64,000 bases of DNA from Ferrovum myxofaciens (GTDB lineage: Bacteria > Pseudomonadota > Gammaproteobacteria > Burkholderiales > Ferrovaceae). This document shows, one piece after another, positions 39,832-49,929 of the stretch; position 1 is the first letter of the stretch, and every line of letters begins with the position of its first letter. Both the position numbers and the translations under genes were made by a program. The notes under the pieces are model-generated. The model was given only the letters and a program-made list of their open reading frames with translations, was not told the DNA's origin and did no database searches. The stretch is taken from positions 62,001-126,000 of the forward strand of contig NZ_JPOQ01000008.1 of the NCBI RefSeq assembly GCF_000735045.1, given 5' to 3'.

Positions 39832-40271
39832 CGGGGACGATAAAGAACCAGAATCTTGCCGATTTGTTGAACGGATGCGGCTGAAAGACGCTGGGTAAGA
39901 ATATTTGCCAGAGCGCTGCGCGCCTCTACTGTGTCGACTCCGCTGGCTTTGACCTTGATCAGACCATGGGCGCGAAGAGCCCGTTCTATTTCCAGGAGAA
40001 GCGCCTCTGTCATACCGGATTGCCCCATCAGCACCACAGGATTGAGGCGATGAGCTTCCTGACGCAAGCGCACCCGTTCAGCCACCGTCAACTCCAATGT
40101 CGCCCCCATCTCAGGCAACTTCAAGGGCGGCACAACGACAGGAACCACTTTTTTAGCAGCGACTTTTTTGGCGGAAACCTTCCTGACCCCGCTCTTTCCT
40201 TTGGAAATTCCAGGCCGTTCCGCGCGCCACGCAGACCCGGGAGGGGATAAGGACCTGCGGCGCTCAACCAT
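39828..40271 (-). CDS. yhbY: YhbY / CRM-domain RNA-binding protein with basic N-terminal extension
   Basis: A 147-residue protein. The C-terminal 90 residues are a CRM domain ([20 protein letters not shown], then [17 protein letters not shown] and LIKVK), as in YhbY, which binds pre-50S ribosomes. The N-terminal 55 residues form an unusual arginine- and lysine-rich tail ([17 protein letters not shown]). The start MVERRR was chosen because AGGAAAG precedes it; it overlaps the greA stop by 8 bases. The standard YhbY is about 97 residues. Confidence 0.9.
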   Translation of the reverse strand: MVERRRSLSPPGSAWRAERPGISKGKSGVRKVSAKKVAAKKVVPVVVPPLKLPEMGATLELTVAERVRLRQEAHRLNPVVLMGQSGMTEALLLEIERALRAHGLIKVKASGVDTVEARSALANILTQRLSAASVQQIGKILVLYRPR

Positions 40272-40740
40272 AACGTACTTTCCTGATCTCGTATTCACGC
40301 ATTCCCCCTGGCGCATGGACTTCAGCCACATCTCCCGCTGATTTTCCGATCAGGGCGCGGGCCAGCGGAGAACCAATGGATATCTTGCCCTCCTTGATGT
40401 CCGCCTCGTCATCCCCCACGATCTGATAAGTGTGAACGTCGCCGGTGTTCAAATCTTCCATTTCCACCGTGGCCGCAAAGACACACCGCCCGTCCGCATC
40501 CAACGCAGCCGGATCGATGATTTGGGCATGGGATAATTTGGATTCCAATTCCGCAATCCGTCCTTCGATAAAGGATTGACGTTCTTTGGCTGCATCGTAT
40601 TCGGCATTCTCCGACAGATCTCCCTGAGCGCGCGCCTCACTGATGGCCTGGATCACTGCCGGACGTTGCACATGCTTCAACTGGTGCAATTCTTCCTTGA
40701 GTTTTTCGGCACCCCGTACCGTCAATGGTGTCTTGTTCAT
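40264..40740 (-). CDS. greA: Transcription elongation factor GreA
   Basis: A 158-residue factor that stimulates transcript cleavage by stalled RNA polymerase. The N-terminal coiled coil (residues 8-75) includes the acidic tip region [18 protein letters not shown]; the C-terminal FKBP-like domain ends with [23 protein letters not shown] precedes the ATG. It lies 58 bases after carB, with a short CCCCTC/GAGGGG hairpin right behind the carB stop. Confidence 0.98.
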   Translation of the reverse strand: MNKTPLTVRGAEKLKEELHQLKHVQRPAVIQAISEARAQGDLSENAEYDAAKERQSFIEGRIAELESKLSHAQIIDPAALDADGRCVFAATVEMEDLNTGDVHTYQIVGDDEADIKEGKISIGSPLARALIGKSAGDVAEVHAPGGMREYEIRKVRYG

Positions 40741-40798
40741 GCTTCTCCTTCCTCGCTACCCAATTACGTGTTATATGGCCTGAGCCCCTCTTGAGGGG

Positions 40799-43700
40799 TC
40801 AGATTTTCAACTCTCGGTGCAATGCCTGTAATTCATAGACATCGCTGGACTGTCCAAGACGCATCCCCATACAGGCTGCCCGTGCCCCGGCAACCGTAGT
40901 GTAATAGGTGATACGTCCCTGCAACGCAGCATTGCGAATCGACCAGGAATCCTGTACGGCCCTGGAAAGTTCTTCTACCGTATTGATGATCAATGAAATT
41001 TCTCGATTCTTGATCATATCCACGATATGCGGACGCCCTTCCATAACCTTGTTGACCAGTACCACCTCGAGACCGGCAGCACTGAGTGCTGCCGCCGTTC
41101 CACGGGTGGCCACCAGCGCAAAACCCAATTCTACCAATTGGCGTGCAATCTCCACCAAGGGCGCTTTGTCCGCATTTTTGACACTCAGAAAAACCTTGCC
41201 TCCTGTGGGCAACTTGACTCCTGCCGCCCATTGGGACTTGACGAAGGCCTCGGCAAAGGTCGCCCCAACCCCCATGACTTCCCCCGTGGATTTCATTTCC
41301 GGTCCGAGTATGGGATCCACTCCAGGAAATTTGGTAAAGGGGAACACCGCCTCTTTGACCGAATAGTAGCCTGGAATCAACTCGCCGGTAATTCCCTGTT
41401 CGGCCAGACTTTGTCCCACCATGCAGCGCGCCGCAATTTTAGCCAGAGGACGACTGGTCGCCTTGGCCACATAAGGAACAGTACGCGAAGCGCGGGGATT
41501 GACCTCGAGAACATAAACGGTATCTCCCTGAAGCGCAAACTGCACGTTCATCAACCCCACCACCCCCAATGCATGGGCCATGGCCTTGGTCTGGCGCCGA
41601 AGTTCATCCTGGATGGCAGGGGTCAGACTATAAGGCGGAATGGAACAGGCCGAATCTCCCGAATGAACGCCCGCTTGCTCAATGTGCTCCATGATGGCAC
41701 CAATCACCACCTCCTGTCCATCACAGACTGCATCCACATCCACTTCGATGGCATCGTTCAAAAAACGGTCAAGCAAAATGGGGGAATGCGGTGAAATCGC
41801 CACACCATGCATTCCTTCCCCATCCGTAATGACCTCACGCAGATATTTTTCGAGATCTGCCGGGGTATGGACGATCTGCATGGCACGCCCCCCCAACACG
41901 TAACTGGGTCGAACCACCAAGGGGTATCCCAACGTCTGCGCTGCCTTCAAGACTTCGTCCCGATGGCCTGCGGTTCGGTTATCCGGTTGACGCAAATCCA
42001 ACTCATGCAAGAGTTGCTGAAAACGTTGGCGGTCTTCAGCGCGATCGATGCTGTCCGGAGTTGTCCCGATGATGGGGACCCCGGCGGCTTCCAGCCCACG
42101 GGCTAATTTGAGGGGAGTCTGACCACCGAATTGGACAATGACACCCGCGGGTTTCTCCAGCGCCACGATCTCGAGGACATCTTCCAGTGTCAGTGATTCG
42201 AAATACAGACGATCCGAACTGTCGTAGTCTGTGGAAACCGTCTCTGGATTGCAATTGACCATGAGTGTTTCGTACCCATCCTCACGCAAAGCCAGGGCCG
42301 CATGAACACAACAATAATCAAATTCGATCCCCTGGCCAATGCGGTTCGGTCCCCCGCCCAGCACCATGATCTTGCGTCGATCCGTGGGATGCGCTTCACA
42401 CTCTTCTTCATAAGTGGAATAGAGGTAAGCGGTTTGCGTGGAAAACTCTGCCGCACAGGTATCCACCCGCTTGAATACAGGGCGAACATTCAGGGCATGC
42501 CGCATGGCGCGCACCGCTTGTTCCGTGCTTCCCATCAGGTAAGCCAAGCGCCGGTCAGAGAATCCCTTGCCTTTCAGTTCGCGCCAACGCGCTGCGCTCA
42601 ACGTCGCAAGTTCCAACCCGCGTACCCGCTGTTCTTCGAACACCAGATCCTCGATTTCCGCCAGAAACCAGGGGTCCACATGGGATAAACGGTAGATTTC
42701 ATCCCGCTCCAGCCCGATGCGAAAGGCATCTGCCAGATACCACAGGCGATGGGGACCGGGATTGGCCAACTCGGCTTCGATGGTGGTGCGCTCGGTGGTC
42801 ATTTCATTCAACCCATCGGCGCCAGTTTCCAATCCACGCAGGGCCTTCTGCAGGGACTCCTGGAAACTGCGCCCGATGGCCATGACCTCTCCCACCGATT
42901 TCATCTGAGTGGTCAAGCGATCATTGGCTTGCGGAAATTTTTCAAAAGCAAAGCGTGGCACCTTGGTCACCACGTAGTCAATGGTGGGCTCGAAAGAAGC
43001 GGGCGTTATCCCGCCGGTGATCTCGTTGCTCAACTCATCGAGGGTAAATCCCACCGCCAGTTTGGCCGCCACCTTGGCGATGGGAAACCCCGTCGCCTTG
43101 GAGGCCAGAGCCGAAGAACGGGAAACGCGCGGATTCATTTCGATGACGATCATTCGTCCATCCCTGGGGTTGATGGCAAACTGGACGTTAGAGCCCCCGG
43201 TTTCCACACCAATCTCACGCAATACTGCCAGGGAAGCATTGCGCATCACCTGATATTCCTTGTCCGTCAAGGTCTGGGCAGGTGCTACCGTAATGGAATC
43301 TCCGGTATGCACCCCCATGGCATCGAGATTTTCGATGGAGCAAATGATGATACAGTTGTCGTTGCGGTCCCGCACCACTTCCATCTCATACTCTTTCCAA
43401 CCGATCACCGATTCTTCCACCAATAACTCACGGGTCGGTGACGCCTCCAGACCACGCTCGCAAATGGTCATGAATTCTTCCTGGTTATAGGCAATCCCCC
43501 CCCCGCTTCCTCCCATGGTAAAGGAGGGACGGATAATGGCCGGAAAGCCGATTTGGGCCTGCACCTGTTGGGCTTCTTCGAGACTATGGGCCACCGCAGA
43601 ACGGGGGGTGGACAGACCGATGCGCGTCATGGCCGCCTTGAATTTTTCGCGATCCTCGGCCATATCGATGGCTTCCTTGCGCGCCCCGATCATTTCAACG

Positions 43701-44035
43701 TCATACCGTTCCAGCACCCCCTCCCGCGCCAGATCAAGCGCGCAATTAAGTGCCGTCTGGCCTCCCATGGTTGGCAGAAGAGCGTCTGGACGCTCCCGTT
43801 CAATGATGCGCTCCAGAGTCTTCCAGTTGATGGGTTCAATATAGGTGGCGTCAGCCATCTCCGGATCCGTCATGATGGTCGCCGGATTGGAATTAACCAG
43901 AATGACACGATACCCCTCTTCGCGCAGCGCCTTGCACGCTTGTGCCCCGGAATAATCGAATTCACAGGCCTGGCCAATGACGATGGGGCCTGCCCCAATG
44001 ATCAGAATGGACTTGAGATCGGTTCTCTTGGGCAT
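40799..44035 (-). CDS. carB: Carbamoyl-phosphate synthase large subunit
   Basis: A 1078-residue enzyme that makes carbamoyl phosphate for arginine and pyrimidines. Two homologous ATP-grasp halves are visible: the first starts [20 protein letters not shown], the second [20 protein letters not shown] near residue 565. The C-terminal allosteric MGS domain starts near residue 940. It lies 3 bases after carA. Confidence 0.99.
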   Translation of the reverse strand: MPKRTDLKSILIIGAGPIVIGQACEFDYSGAQACKALREEGYRVILVNSNPATIMTDPEMADATYIEPINWKTLERIIERERPDALLPTMGGQTALNCALDLAREGVLERYDVEMIGARKEAIDMAEDREKFKAAMTRIGLSTPRSAVAHSLEEAQQVQAQIGFPAIIRPSFTMGGSGGGIAYNQEEFMTICERGLEASPTRELLVEESVIGWKEYEMEVVRDRNDNCIIICSIENLDAMGVHTGDSITVAPAQTLTDKEYQVMRNASLAVLREIGVETGGSNVQFAINPRDGRMIVIEMNPRVSRSSALASKATGFPIAKVAAKLAVGFTLDELSNEITGGITPASFEPTIDYVVTKVPRFAFEKFPQANDRLTTQMKSVGEVMAIGRSFQESLQKALRGLETGADGLNEMTTERTTIEAELANPGPHRLWYLADAFRIGLERDEIYRLSHVDPWFLAEIEDLVFEEQRVRGLELATLSAARWRELKGKGFSDRRLAYLMGSTEQAVRAMRHALNVRPVFKRVDTCAAEFSTQTAYLYSTYEEECEAHPTDRRKIMVLGGGPNRIGQGIEFDYCCVHAALALREDGYETLMVNCNPETVSTDYDSSDRLYFESLTLEDVLEIVALEKPAGVIVQFGGQTPLKLARGLEAAGVPIIGTTPDSIDRAEDRQRFQQLLHELDLRQPDNRTAGHRDEVLKAAQTLGYPLVVRPSYVLGGRAMQIVHTPADLEKYLREVITDGEGMHGVAISPHSPILLDRFLNDAIEVDVDAVCDGQEVVIGAIMEHIEQAGVHSGDSACSIPPYSLTPAIQDELRRQTKAMAHALGVVGLMNVQFALQGDTVYVLEVNPRASRTVPYVAKATSRPLAKIAARCMVGQSLAEQGITGELIPGYYSVKEAVFPFTKFPGVDPILGPEMKSTGEVMGVGATFAEAFVKSQWAAGVKLPTGGKVFLSVKNADKAPLVEIARQLVELGFALVATRGTAAALSAAGLEVVLVNKVMEGRPHIVDMIKNREISLIINTVEELSRAVQDSWSIRNAALQGRITYYTTVAGARAACMGMRLGQSSDVYELQALHRELKI

Positions 44036-44038
44036 GGG

Positions 44039-45187
44039 TCAGATTCCAGATTCTTGCATGAGCGCTATAAAACGGTCGAAGAGAGGGGCCGCATCATGGG
44101 GGCCCGGACAGGCTTCAGGATGACCTTGAAAACTGAAGGCCGGAACATCTGTCCGGGCAAGCCCCTGCACACTCCCATCAAACAGGGAAACATGGGTAAC
44201 CGTAAGATGAGCAGGTAAATCTTGAGTATCCACCGCAAATCCATGGTTCTGACTGGTGATCAATACCCGTCCGGTTTGCTGATCGAGAACGGGATGATTG
44301 GCTCCATGGTGTCCGAATTTCATCTTCAGGGTACGCCCCCCCGAAGCCAAGGCAAGCAATTGATGGCCAAGACAAATACCAAAAACAGGAACCCGTGCCG
44401 CCAGAAGTTCGCGAACGGCCTGAATGGCATAGGTGCACGCTTCGGGATCACCGGGCCCATTGGACAGAAAAACGCCATCCGGGCGCAGGGACAACACGTC
44501 CTGAGCCGGTGTCGTAGCGGGAACCACCTGAACGGCGCATCCCCGCTCCACCAACATGCGCAGAATGTTGCGCTTGATTCCAAAATCATAGGCGATGACC
44601 CGGAAGCGCGCCTCAGGCCGAGTGGTTATCCCACTCAGGTGCCACACCCCCTCCGTCCAGGGATACGGTCGGGTACAACTGACCACCTTGGCCAGATCCA
44701 TGCCGTTCAGCCCCGGAAAAGTACGGGCCACTTCCAAAGCAGCGGGAATATTTTCTTCTCCCGCCCAGATACAGCCGTTTTGCGCACCCTTTTCGCGCAG
44801 CAAGCGTGTCAGACGTCGGGTATCCACCCCTGCCATGGCAATCATACCCCGCGCCTTGAGGTATTCAGGCAACCCTCCCTGCGCACGCCAACTGGATAAC
44901 TGACGGGGGATTTCACGGACAATCAGACCTGCCGCAAACAACTCGGCGGACTCTTCATCTTCCTGATTCACTCCCACGTTACCGATGTGGGGATAGGTCA
45001 AGGTCACAATTTGGCGGCAATAGGAAGGATCCGTCAGAATTTCCTGGTATCCGGTCATGGCCGTATTGAATACCACCTCCCCCCCCCGATACCCTTCGGC
45101 TCCAATGGAATAGCCCTTGAAAATGCTGCCATCGGCCAGCACAAGAAAGGCAGGCACCCGAGAGGACGAGGGCAGTTCTACAGCCAT
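44039..45187 (-). CDS. carA: Carbamoyl-phosphate synthase small subunit (glutaminase)
   Basis: A 382-residue subunit that releases ammonia from glutamine for CarB. The class I amidotransferase domain shows the nucleophile in [12 protein letters not shown] near residue 270 and the His/Glu pair in [14 protein letters not shown] near residue 353. The N-terminal domain has [20 protein letters not shown]. The start MAVELPSS has AGGAG 6 bases upstream. A hairpin with T-run lies in the leader. Confidence 0.98.
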   Translation of the reverse strand: MAVELPSSSRVPAFLVLADGSIFKGYSIGAEGYRGGEVVFNTAMTGYQEILTDPSYCRQIVTLTYPHIGNVGVNQEDEESAELFAAGLIVREIPRQLSSWRAQGGLPEYLKARGMIAMAGVDTRRLTRLLREKGAQNGCIWAGEENIPAALEVARTFPGLNGMDLAKVVSCTRPYPWTEGVWHLSGITTRPEARFRVIAYDFGIKRNILRMLVERGCAVQVVPATTPAQDVLSLRPDGVFLSNGPGDPEACTYAIQAVRELLAARVPVFGICLGHQLLALASGGRTLKMKFGHHGANHPVLDQQTGRVLITSQNHGFAVDTQDLPAHLTVTHVSLFDGSVQGLARTDVPAFSFQGHPEACPGPHDAAPLFDRFIALMQESGI

Positions 45188-45213
45188 AACTAACTCCTGA
45201 AGGGGGTGATGTG

Positions 45214-45252
45214 AAAAAACGGGAAAGACGCATTGACGCGCACCTTTCCCGT
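45214..45252 (-). terminator. Terminator-like hairpin before carA
   Basis: On the minus strand ACGGGAAAG (45252-45244) pairs with CTTTCCCGT (45227-45219), with a 16-base loop, followed by a T run. It ends transcription from dapB or acts as an attenuator in the carA leader, about 30 bases before the ATG. Confidence 0.65.
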
Positions 45253-45352
45253 TTCCGATTATTGGAATACTAGCGCAAAATACGCCAAAAAGCAACTCCG
45301 GGGCCCGGAAGAACCCCGAAAAACAAATAAATAGACCAGTTATTTCAACTAA

Positions 45353-46156
45353 TTACAACCCAAGTACAGAACGCATATCATAAAATCCCGCAGGCTGATC
45401 CACCACAAAACGGGCAGCCCGCACTGCACCTTGGGCAAAGGTGGCTCGATTGCTGGCACGATGGGTAATTTCCAGGCGCTCGCCTTCGCCCATGAAAGAT
45501 ACCGTATGATCGCCCACCACATCCCCGCCCCGTACTGTGGCAAAGCCAATGGTGCGAGAAGGACGCGGGCCCGTGGTCCCCTGGCGCCCATACACCGCCA
45601 CCTCCGGCAAGTTCCAACCGCGCGCCTTGGCCACCACCTCGCCCATGCGCAATGCCGTCCCGGAGGGAGCATCCACTTTATGACGATGATGGGCTTCCGT
45701 AATTTCCAGATCATAATCAGCCGGCAACCACTGGGTGGCTCGCTCCAGCAACGCCAGTGCCACGGTTACCCCCACGCTCATGTTGGGGGCGCACACAATG
45801 GGGATCTCCTGACTGGCCTCCTGAATCTGCGCTTTTTCAGCCGCACTGAAACCGGTGGTCCCAATCACCATACCCCGCCTGTGCTGTACACAGGCGGCCA
45901 AGTGATCAAGGGTAGCCTGGGGACGGGTAAAATCGATCAGCACCGCACATCGTTCCAACCCCGCCTGAACATCAGAGGTAATCGCGAGGCCCAGGGGGGC
46001 GCCCAGCCAATCTCCGGGATCACGGCCGATGAAGGGACTGTCTGCTTGCTCCAGTGCCAAGCCCAGACGCAAATCCGGAGCCATCGCAATGGCTTCCACC
46101 AACGCTCGCCCCATACGCCCACCACTGCCCGCGATGCCCAAAACGAGCGCGCTCAT
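45353..46156 (-). CDS. dapB: 4-hydroxy-tetrahydrodipicolinate reductase
   Basis: A 267-residue NAD(P)H enzyme of lysine and diaminopimelate synthesis. The nucleotide site is GIAGSGGRMGRALVEAI at residue 7, the catalytic region is EAHHRHKVDAPSGTAL near residue 155, and the C-terminal tetramer segment has RASNRATFAQGAVRAARF. Its ATG overlaps the bamE stop by 4 bases, so the pair is probably coupled. Confidence 0.98.
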   Translation of the reverse strand: MSALVLGIAGSGGRMGRALVEAIAMAPDLRLGLALEQADSPFIGRDPGDWLGAPLGLAITSDVQAGLERCAVLIDFTRPQATLDHLAACVQHRRGMVIGTTGFSAAEKAQIQEASQEIPIVCAPNMSVGVTVALALLERATQWLPADYDLEITEAHHRHKVDAPSGTALRMGEVVAKARGWNLPEVAVYGRQGTTGPRPSRTIGFATVRGGDVVGDHTVSFMGEGERLEITHRASNRATFAQGAVRAARFVVDQPAGFYDMRSVLGL

Positions 46157-46725
46157 TCTCCGGTCTTCCCGGCATCAATCATACCCCCCTTGGTCACTCC
46201 GGTGGCCGGTCCGGCACTTCCGTCAGGATTCGGCGGGGTAACTTCCTGCGTCACCGGAGCGGAGCCCGCAGGGGGAACCGCAGGTGTCTCACTGGTCGCC
46301 GCAGGGGCCACAGGGGCCTCACCGGTCACAGGAACCGCCTGGGGAGTGCCCGATGTCACCGCCCCACCGATCGGATAATCCGTGACATAGCGAACCATTT
46401 TGTCGTCGTTGAAATAAACCGTCAAATCATGGGGATGACTCAATCGCCCATCCTCTCGCACGAAATAGACATAATCCCAGCGATCCTTGTGAAAAGGATC
46501 TTTGAGCAATGGCGTCCCCAAAGTATAAGCCACCTGTGGACGGGTCATTCCTTCCTTCAGACGCGCCACCATGTCAGAGTCGATGATCACGCCCTGCTGG
46601 ATATCCAGCGTATAGGGCCTGAGGTAAGAGGCACCAGGAATCGAATACCACGACCAGTTGGAACATCCCGTGAGAAACAGGCCTGCACAAGTCAGCATGC
46701 CCATCGTTACCGTACGCTTTATCAT
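46153..46725 (-). CDS. bamE: Outer membrane protein assembly factor BamE (SmpA/OmlA), with C-terminal extension
   Basis: A 190-residue lipoprotein. The signal peptide ends in the lipobox LTGC (cysteine near residue 18). The BamE core follows: IQQGVIIDSDMVARLKEGMT, VAYTLGTPLLKDPFHKDRWD and YVFYVREDG-like YVYFVREDG. From about residue 120 there is an unusual tail of about 70 residues rich in Pro, Ala, Val and Thr. The protein is part of the Bam outer-membrane complex. AAAGGG precedes the ATG; the gene is divergent from fur with 55 bases between them. Confidence 0.95.
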   Translation of the reverse strand: MIKRTVTMGMLTCAGLFLTGCSNWSWYSIPGASYLRPYTLDIQQGVIIDSDMVARLKEGMTRPQVAYTLGTPLLKDPFHKDRWDYVYFVREDGRLSHPHDLTVYFNDDKMVRYVTDYPIGGAVTSGTPQAVPVTGEAPVAPAATSETPAVPPAGSAPVTQEVTPPNPDGSAGPATGVTKGGMIDAGKTGE

Positions 46726-46780
46726 CCCTTTCACCCGAATGCTTTTATAATGAACCAATTCTACCCCCCTGCGAGGCAAC

Positions 46781-47221
46781 ATGAGCGCCCCCCAAGATCT
46801 CAAGGACATCGGACTGAAAGCCACCCTTCCCCGTCTCAGGGTATTGGCCCTGTTCGAAACCAGCGCCACCCGTCATCTGGGCGCGGAAGAAGTCTACCGC
46901 CGGCTTCAGCAGGAAGGCATGGATATCGGTCTGGCCACCGTCTACCGGGTGCTGACCCAGTTTGAACAAGCCGGCTTGCTGGTCCGTCATCATTTTGAAA
47001 GTGGCAAGGCCGTATTTGAACTTAACCAAGGAACCCACCATGACCATCTGGTCTGTCTGCAATGTGGCCATGTGGAGGAGTTTTTTGACGCCGAGATCGA
47101 AAATCGCCAAGCCCAGATTGCACAACAACGGGGTTTCTCGATTCAGGACCATTCTCTCCAGATCTACGCCAACTGTCAGCGCACCTCCTGCCCCCACCGA
47201 ATGCCAAAGACTACCCCCTGA
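46781..47221 (+). CDS. fur: Ferric uptake regulator Fur
   Basis: A 146-residue metal-dependent repressor. The winged helix contains [20 protein letters not shown] and [14 protein letters not shown]. The metal-binding dimer domain has [17 protein letters not shown] (His ligands and CxxC) and a second cysteine pair CQRTSC near the end. It controls iron uptake genes. TATAAT at 46746-46751 may be its -10 element; no clear Fur box was seen in the 55-base divergent region. Its last 11 bases overlap the convergent sucD. Confidence 0.97.
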   Translation: MSAPQDLKDIGLKATLPRLRVLALFETSATRHLGAEEVYRRLQQEGMDIGLATVYRVLTQFEQAGLLVRHHFESGKAVFELNQGTHHDHLVCLQCGHVEEFFDAEIENRQAQIAQQRGFSIQDHSLQIYANCQRTSCPHRMPKTTP

Positions 47222-48092
47222 GCAGAGCTTGCAAGGTCCGCCCCATTTCGGCGGGATTGCGCGTAATCTTGATCCCGCATTCTTCCATCGTGGCCAACTT
47301 CTCCTGAGCCGTTCCCTGCCCCCCTGAAATGATGGCTCCCGCATGCCCCATCCTTTTACCGGGCGGTGCCGTCATACCGGCAATGAACCCCACCACGGGT
47401 TTGGTCATGTGTTCCTTGATCCAGCGTGCACAGATTTCCTCATCCGACCCGCCAATTTCTCCCACCATGATAACCGCCTCTGTGGCAGGATCGTCATTGA
47501 ACCGCTGCATCACTTCCAGATGTTTCATGCCGTTGACCGGATCGCCGCCAATTCCCACGCAACTGGACTGACCCAGCCCCAGTTCACGCAGTTGCCCCAC
47601 GGCTTCATAGGTCAGCGTTCCAGAACGAGAGACCACCCCAATGGGACCGGGCTGATGAATGTGTCCAGGCATGATGCCGATCTTGAGTTGTCCTGGGGTG
47701 ATCACACCCGGACAGTTTGGGCCCACCAGAAGGGTTGATTTACCACGCATACGATAACGGGTCTGGATCATATCCCGCACCGGAATCCCTTCCGTAATAC
47801 AGATCACCAACTCGATCCCCGCTTCCACGGCTTCATCAATGGCCGCCGCCGCATAGGGAGGAGGAACATAGATCACCGAAGCATTGGCGCCAGTTTCCCG
47901 ACGCGCTTCGGCTACCGAATCAAAAATCGGAACCCCTTCGAAATTCTGTCCGCCCTTGCCCGGGGTTACCCCACCGACAAAACATTCGTTGCCAAAGGCA
48001 TACTCACGACACAGACGAGTGTGAAACATGCCCGTCTTGCCGGTAATTCCTTGAGTCAGTACCCGAGTATTCCTGTCAATCAAAATGGCCAT
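47211..48092 (-). CDS. sucD: Succinyl-CoA synthetase alpha subunit
   Basis: A 293-residue TCA-cycle subunit, starting [20 protein letters not shown]. The CoA-binding Rossmann domain comes first, and the phosphorylated histidine lies in [14 protein letters not shown] near residue 248. It acts with SucC, ending 3 bases before. It overlaps fur tail-to-tail by 11 bases, so no terminator separates the two. Confidence 0.98.
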   Translation of the reverse strand: MAILIDRNTRVLTQGITGKTGMFHTRLCREYAFGNECFVGGVTPGKGGQNFEGVPIFDSVAEARRETGANASVIYVPPPYAAAAIDEAVEAGIELVICITEGIPVRDMIQTRYRMRGKSTLLVGPNCPGVITPGQLKIGIMPGHIHQPGPIGVVSRSGTLTYEAVGQLRELGLGQSSCVGIGGDPVNGMKHLEVMQRFNDDPATEAVIMVGEIGGSDEEICARWIKEHMTKPVVGFIAGMTAPPGKRMGHAGAIISGGQGTAQEKLATMEECGIKITRNPAEMGRTLQALLRG

Positions 48093-48094
48093 GC

Positions 48095-49258
48095 TTATCT
48101 CCGCGCTGCGGCGACCACCTGGGCCGCTGCGTCATCCATGTTCGCTGCTGACAGAATGGGAAGTCCCGATTCCGCCAGAATCCGTTTTCCCAACGCCACA
48201 TTGGTCCCCTCCAGACGCACCACCAGAGGGACGGTTAAATGAACCTGTCGTGCAGCAGCCACCACGCCCTCGGCAATCACGTCGCACTTCATGATACCGC
48301 CGAAAATATTGACCAGAATGGCCTGCACTTCGGGATTGGCCAGCATCAATTTGAAGGCTTCCGTGACTTTTTCCGTGGTGGCCCCACCACCCACATCCAG
48401 AAAATTGGCCGGGCTTCCACCGTAGAGTTTGACGATATCCATGGTGGCCATGGCCAAACCCGCACCATTGACCAGGCATCCAATATTGCCCTCCAGTGAA
48501 ATGTAGGACAAGCCGTGGCGTGAGGCTGCGATCTCGTTGGGATCTTCTTCATCGAAATCCCGCCAATCCTGCCATTCACCATGGCGAAACGCCGCATTGT
48601 CATCGAAGTTGAATTTGGCATCCAGCGCCAGAATTCGCCCGTCCCCTGTCACGGCCATGGGGTTGATTTCCGCCAAACTGGCATCGCTTTCCACGAAGGC
48701 ATGGTACAGACCCAGCATCAAGTCACGGGCCTGCGCCACCAGAGGTTCCGGCACTTCGATTTGACGTGCCAGAGTTTCAGCCTGGGCTGGCAATAACCCT
48801 TGCCCCGGATCTATTTGTACCGCATGAATCTTTTCCGGATGCTGTGCGGCCACCTCCTCGATATCCATCCCCCCCGCCGCGCTGCCCATCAGGGCAACCT
48901 GCTGGGTGGTGCGATCCACTACCATGCCGATGTAGAGTTCCTGGCGAATATCCGCCCCTTCTTCCACCAACAACCGGCGAACGGTTTGCCCCTGGGGACC
49001 GGTTTGGTGAGTCACCAGTTGCATCCCCATGATTCGGCGCGCCGCCTCTTCCAGTTCGGCCTCCGTACGGACTACCTTGACGCCCCCGCCTTTCCCGCGC
49101 CCTCCCGCATGGATCTGCGCCTTGACCACGCACACCCCTGCGCCCAATTGCTGTCCGGCCGCCACAGCCTCGCCAACCGTGAAGCACGGAAACCCGCGCG
49201 GAACCGCCACCCCAAAGCGCTGGAGGAGCGCTTTGGCCTGATATTCATGGATTTTCAT
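48095..49258 (-). CDS. sucC: Succinyl-CoA synthetase beta subunit
   Basis: A 387-residue ATP-grasp subunit starting [20 protein letters not shown]. Nucleotide-binding residues are in [18 protein letters not shown] near residue 47; GGMDIEEVA and [18 protein letters not shown] are diagnostic. It makes ATP or GTP from succinyl-CoA. Sequence follows SucC rather than malate-CoA ligase. sucD follows 2 bases later. Confidence 0.98.
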   Translation of the reverse strand: MKIHEYQAKALLQRFGVAVPRGFPCFTVGEAVAAGQQLGAGVCVVKAQIHAGGRGKGGGVKVVRTEAELEEAARRIMGMQLVTHQTGPQGQTVRRLLVEEGADIRQELYIGMVVDRTTQQVALMGSAAGGMDIEEVAAQHPEKIHAVQIDPGQGLLPAQAETLARQIEVPEPLVAQARDLMLGLYHAFVESDASLAEINPMAVTGDGRILALDAKFNFDDNAAFRHGEWQDWRDFDEEDPNEIAASRHGLSYISLEGNIGCLVNGAGLAMATMDIVKLYGGSPANFLDVGGGATTEKVTEAFKLMLANPEVQAILVNIFGGIMKCDVIAEGVVAAARQVHLTVPLVVRLEGTNVALGKRILAESGLPILSAANMDDAAAQVVAAARR

Positions 49259-49320
49259 GGTCTACGTCTTCTCTATGAAAGGAGCCTGTGAAATGCTGAT
49301 TGTACCTGAAAACCTCCCAT

Positions 49321-49857
49321 CTATTCGACGCCTGCCCGCGACCAATGGGGGTAAAAACGCGCCACCACCTCCCCCGTGCTGGCCAGGGCATGGCATCCAT
49401 CCAGATGAGGAGGACGTTCTTTCATCTCCGGTGAGAGTGTGCCATAACGGGTTTGAAAAGCCACCGTCGCCACGACGCCCACCAATTCCGTCAAATGCGT
49501 ACACCCATGAATACCGCCCAACCGATTCCGCACGATCCGGGTAAACCCTGGCGCAATGGTCACCCCTTTCAACGACGAGTATTCAGGGACAATTTTTTCA
49601 CAGGTGCCCGGATAAGGTCGGCTGGTCATGCGCGCCTCTGCCTCGCAAATCATCAGAGCGTCGTCCACGGTCAGGCGCAAAAACATGTCGTGAATGGGCG
49701 TACCGGCAGGCAGACATCCTTCTGTCATGTCCACATCATGCCCCTTGACATCCCGCAATACGCCCTCTACATCGTACCAGCCGTCTGGCCGTGCGTAACC
49801 ATTCACTTCGATGACACGCCGATGCAGCAATTGCCGCTGTTCCTGTTCATCCTTCAT
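49321..49857 (-). CDS. DUF2889 family protein
   Basis: A 178-residue cytosolic protein of unknown role. The DUF2889 pattern is present: RRVIEVNGYARPDGWYDVEG at the start, HDMFLRLTVDDALMICEAEA in the middle and GIHGCTHLTELVGVVATVAF near residue 135. Conserved His and Cys residues in the last segment suggest a binding or catalytic site. GGGAGGGG lies before the ATG. It is divergent from slt. Confidence 0.85.
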   Translation of the reverse strand: MKDEQEQRQLLHRRVIEVNGYARPDGWYDVEGVLRDVKGHDVDMTEGCLPAGTPIHDMFLRLTVDDALMICEAEARMTSRPYPGTCEKIVPEYSSLKGVTIAPGFTRIVRNRLGGIHGCTHLTELVGVVATVAFQTRYGTLSPEMKERPPHLDGCHALASTGEVVARFYPHWSRAGVE

Positions 49858-49929
49858 GGCCCCTCCCTTTTCCGAAAAAATTCCCGCATAATGATGGCGC
49901 TGTTCTGCATTTCCCATGAGGTTCCCGTC

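Noticed and set aside
47211-49258. Malate-CoA ligase (mtkAB) instead of succinyl-CoA synthetase, suggested by the nearby glyoxylate aminotransferase
   Set aside because: The beta subunit follows SucC through its whole length, and no other serine-cycle genes are present.
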